A stretch of 64,000 nt of DNA from positions 310,001-374,000 of the forward strand of contig JAJXWA010000001.1 in assembly GCA_021781795.1 (NCBI GenBank), written 5' to 3'. The DNA is from Acidobacteriota bacterium (lineage in GTDB: Bacteria > Acidobacteriota > Terriglobia > Terriglobales > Acidobacteriaceae). The position numbers and the translations under genes are program-made. This document shows, piece by piece, positions 62,202 to 64,000 of this stretch; positions within the stretch are counted from its first letter, which is position 1, and each line of letters begins with the position of its first letter. The notes beneath the pieces were generated by a model. The model was not told the DNA's origin. It did no database searches and saw only the letters and a list, made by a program, of their open reading frames with translations.

Positions 62202-63175
62202 CGGATGGCTCCGCCGTGGGCCGCGAGCAGCGGGCCAGCACCGGCGGCGATGAGCATTTCTGCGGCAAGGCGGCCGAGCGCGGCGGGGTCGGTGGTGGCC
62301 GGAGCGCGGTGATGGATGCGAATGGCGTGGCCGGAGTCGGGCGCGGCAACGACGCCGAAGATTTCGACTTCCTCCGAGGAAGCAGAGCCGTTCCCCGGTC
62401 TCAGATTCGAGACCTGGGGCACCCCGTTCGATACCGGGCGGCAGTGGACGCCGATGGGGACCTGGCAGCCACCGCCCAACGCGGCAAGCGCGGCGCGTTC
62501 GGCTGTGACGGCGAAGCGCGTGGCAGGGTGATTGAGAAAGGCAACGGCGGCGAGGGTGGCTGCGTCGTCGTCGCGGGTCTCGATGCCGAGTGAGCCCTGA
62601 CCGGCGGCGGGGGTGAAGTCGGAAGGGTCGAGGCGCTCGCGGATCCACTCAGTTTTTTCAAGTCGGTCGAGGCCGGCGGCGGCGAGCAGGATGGCGTCAA
62701 CCTGACCCTCGGCGAGCTTGCGGAGACGGGTGTCGACGTTGCCGCGGAACTCGACGGCTTCAATGTCGGGGCGCAGGGCTTTGAGTTGCGCGCGACGGCG
62801 CTGGCTGCTGGTGCCGACGCGGGCGCCCTGCGGCAACGCGGCGAGGTTGGGGTAATTCACCGAGACGAAGACATCGCGGGGATCGACGCGCGGCGGCGTA
62901 GCGGCGAGAGCGAAAGGCGCGGGCAGCTCGGTGGGCAGGTCTTTGAGCGAGTGCACGGCGAGATGGACGCGGCCCTCGGCGAGCGCTTCTTCAATCTCTT
63001 TGGTGAACATGCCTTTGGAACCCACCTGCGCGAAGGTGACTTCCTGCAGGCGGTCGCCGGTGGTCTTGATGATCTCGATCTCGACGATGTGACCCTGCGC
63101 GCGGAGAAGCGCGGCGATGTGGTTGCTTTGCCAGAGAGCGAGCTGCGAGCCCCGGCTGCCGATGCGAAGATTCAT
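62198..63175 (-). CDS. hemC: porphobilinogen deaminase, with an in-frame palindromic insert
   Basis: The 325-residue enzyme builds hydroxymethylbilane from porphobilinogen. Motifs include RIGSRGSQLALWQ, AVHSLKDLPTE, VGTSSQRRRAQLKALRP and VEFRGNVDTRL. The cofactor-binding Cys237 is in GGGCQVPIGVH. Immediately after this, residues about 246-269 (RPVSNGVPQVSNLRPGNGS then ASSEE) look extra compared with the family, and the DNA for GVPQVSNLRPG is a dispersed palindromic repeat (62393-62425). The frame is kept. It overlaps hemA by four bases (ATGA) and hemD by four (GTGA). Confidence 0.95.
   Translation of the reverse strand: MNLRIGSRGSQLALWQSNHIAALLRAQGHIVEIEIIKTTGDRLQEVTFAQVGSKGMFTKEIEEALAEGRVHLAVHSLKDLPTELPAPFALAATPPRVDPRDVFVSVNYPNLAALPQGARVGTSSQRRRAQLKALRPDIEAVEFRGNVDTRLRKLAEGQVDAILLAAAGLDRLEKTEWIRERLDPSDFTPAAGQGSLGIETRDDDAATLAAVAFLNHPATRFAVTAERAALAALGGGCQVPIGVHCRPVSNGVPQVSNLRPGNGSASSEEVEIFGVVAAPDSGHAIRIHHRAPATTDPAALGRLAAEMLIAAGAGPLLAAHGGAIR
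62393..62425 (-). repeat. palindromic dispersed repeat, copy 3, inside hemC
   Basis: On the plus strand the arms CCCCGGTCTC (62393-62402) and GAGACCTGGGG (62409-62419) flank AGATTC and are followed by CACCCC. It matches intergenic copies at 42832 and 47461 and has the same orientation relative to the plus strand. It is translated on the minus strand as GVPQVSNLRPG. Confidence 0.75.
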
Positions 63176-64000
63176 TTGCCCCCCACAACGCTGGCTTCTT
63201 TGGACGCGTGCCGCTGTGGCTTTTCGTGCCTGACTTCGGGCGCAGCGGCGGGTTGGGGTTCGGCAGCGGGTTCAGGCGCAGTGGGCAGCGACCAGGTCTC
63301 GCAGAGCGCTTCAAGGCGCGTTGCGTCGTTCTCGCGGGCTGCCTGTTTGAGGGCTTGCATGGGCGGGTGGAGGAACTTGTTGACAAGGCCGCGCGTGAGC
63401 GCTTCGACCGCTGCGATCTGCTCGGGCGTGAGGGTATCGAGGCGGGCGTGGATGCGGCGGAGCTCGGCCTGGCGGATTTCCTCGGCCTGGCGCTGGAGCG
63501 CGACGATGGCGGGCGCGACGTTGACGGTGCGCTGACGCTGATGGAAGCGTTCGACCTCAGCGGCGACGAGTGCTTCGGCGTCAGTGGCCTGGGTCTTGCG
63601 CTCGGCAATGTGGGCCGCGGCAACCTGCTGGAGGTCGTCGATGTCGTAGACGAAGAGGCCGTCGAGCTTGTTGACCTCGGGATCGACGTCGCGAGGGACG
63701 GCGATGTCGATGAAGAACATGGGGCGGTTGCGGCGGCGCTGCAGGAAGGCGTGGCCATGTTCGCGGCGGAAGATGGGGTGCGGCGCGCCGGTGGAGGTGA
63801 TGACGATGTCGGCTTCGCTGGCAGTCTCGTGGAGCTGCTCGAAGGGGATGACGCGGCCGTTGAAGGGCTCGGCGAGGGTGCGCGCACGCTCCAGGGTGCG
63901 GTTGGTGACGAGGATGGTGCCGGCGCCCTGCTGGACGAGGTGACGTGCGGCGAGTTCGCTCATTTTACCTGCGCCGACAAGGAAGACGGTGCGGCCTTGA
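63172..64000 (-). CDS. hemA: glutamyl-tRNA reductase, N-terminus cut by window edge
   Basis: The 275 C-terminal codons of a protein usually about 430 aa are present. The visible part starts in GRTVFLVGAGKMSELAARHL, the NADPH-binding motif, and continues with NRPMFFIDIAVPRDVDPEV and the C-terminal dimerisation helices (LTRGLVNKFLHPPM). A Pro/Ala/Glu-rich tail (about 50 residues) is longer than usual. It reduces glutamyl-tRNA to glutamate-1-semialdehyde, the first step of C5 tetrapyrrole synthesis. The stop overlaps the hemC start. Confidence 0.93.
   Translation of the reverse strand, partial: QGRTVFLVGAGKMSELAARHLVQQGAGTILVTNRTLERARTLAEPFNGRVIPFEQLHETASEADIVITSTGAPHPIFRREHGHAFLQRRRNRPMFFIDIAVPRDVDPEVNKLDGLFVYDIDDLQQVAAAHIAERKTQATDAEALVAAEVERFHQRQRTVNVAPAIVALQRQAEEIRQAELRRIHARLDTLTPEQIAAVEALTRGLVNKFLHPPMQALKQAARENDATRLEALCETWSLPTAPEPAAEPQPAAAPEVRHEKPQRHASKEASVVGGK

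Overview
The window is one continuous stretch of a GC-rich diderm bacterial chromosome. Its gene set points to an acidobacterium of the Acidobacteriaceae/Terriglobia type: GTP-dependent PEP carboxykinase, HemQ beside hemACD, a BrxA/YphP bacilliredoxin, pepP-accB-accC, a full proximal flagellar cluster, many SpoIIE/PQQ/APC-type accessory genes, and dispersed palindromes ending in GGGGCACCC. The taxonomic call is inference from gene content; no rRNA lies in the window. I found no tRNA, rRNA, CRISPR array, transposase or phage module.

Layout. 1-4.5 kb: RND efflux pump (inner-membrane permease cut by the left edge, plus lipoprotein adaptor) and a doubtful small membrane protein. 4.5-19.6 kb, nearly all on the minus strand: central metabolism and housekeeping (glgP, gltD, gltB, pckG, an AAA+ ATPase of unknown role, a BFN-domain protein, miaB) and a divergent hotdog thioesterase. 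19.6-32.4 kb: a compact minus-strand flagellar operon, read as OmpR-type regulator, sigma-54 activator, flgB, flgC, fliE, fliF, fliG, fliH, fliI, fliJ, fliK, flgD, flgE. 32.5-38 kb: lexA with a near-leaderless promoter, trxA, thrC-thrB, murB and brxA. 38-44.6 kb: two APC permeases, thiE, a DinB protein, an alpha/beta hydrolase and a small secreted/membrane protein. 44.7-47.1 kb: PQQ dehydrogenase with two internal cytochrome c domains. 47.5-49.6 kb: a tetR-lnt pair flanked by related repeats. 49.8-53.2 kb: an excisionase-type HTH gene, pepP, accB and accC. 53.5-59.5 kb: M48 metalloprotease, a membrane SpoIIE phosphatase, inositol-phosphate synthase and DedA. 59.6-64 kb: hemQ, nth and the overlapping hemA-hemC-hemD operon, with hemA cut by the right edge.

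Functional links. Stop/start overlaps (TAATG, ATGA, GTGA) show tight translational coupling in RND-hlyD, gltB-gltD, thrC-thrB, fliH-fliI and hemA-hemC-hemD. HemA, HemC, HemD and HemQ together supply parts of a heme route ending through coproheme. The flagellar operon carries its own two regulators but no kinase.

The most unusual signals are not genes. A palindromic repeat found in intergenic DNA at 42.8 and 47.5 kb also sits in frame inside hemC. A related repeat pair brackets tetR-lnt and supplies the end of lnt. Two GTATAC palindromes abut tetR. lexA appears to be transcribed from its own start codon with a LexA-like box between the promoter elements. Long open frames antisense to these genes were treated as GC-driven shadows.
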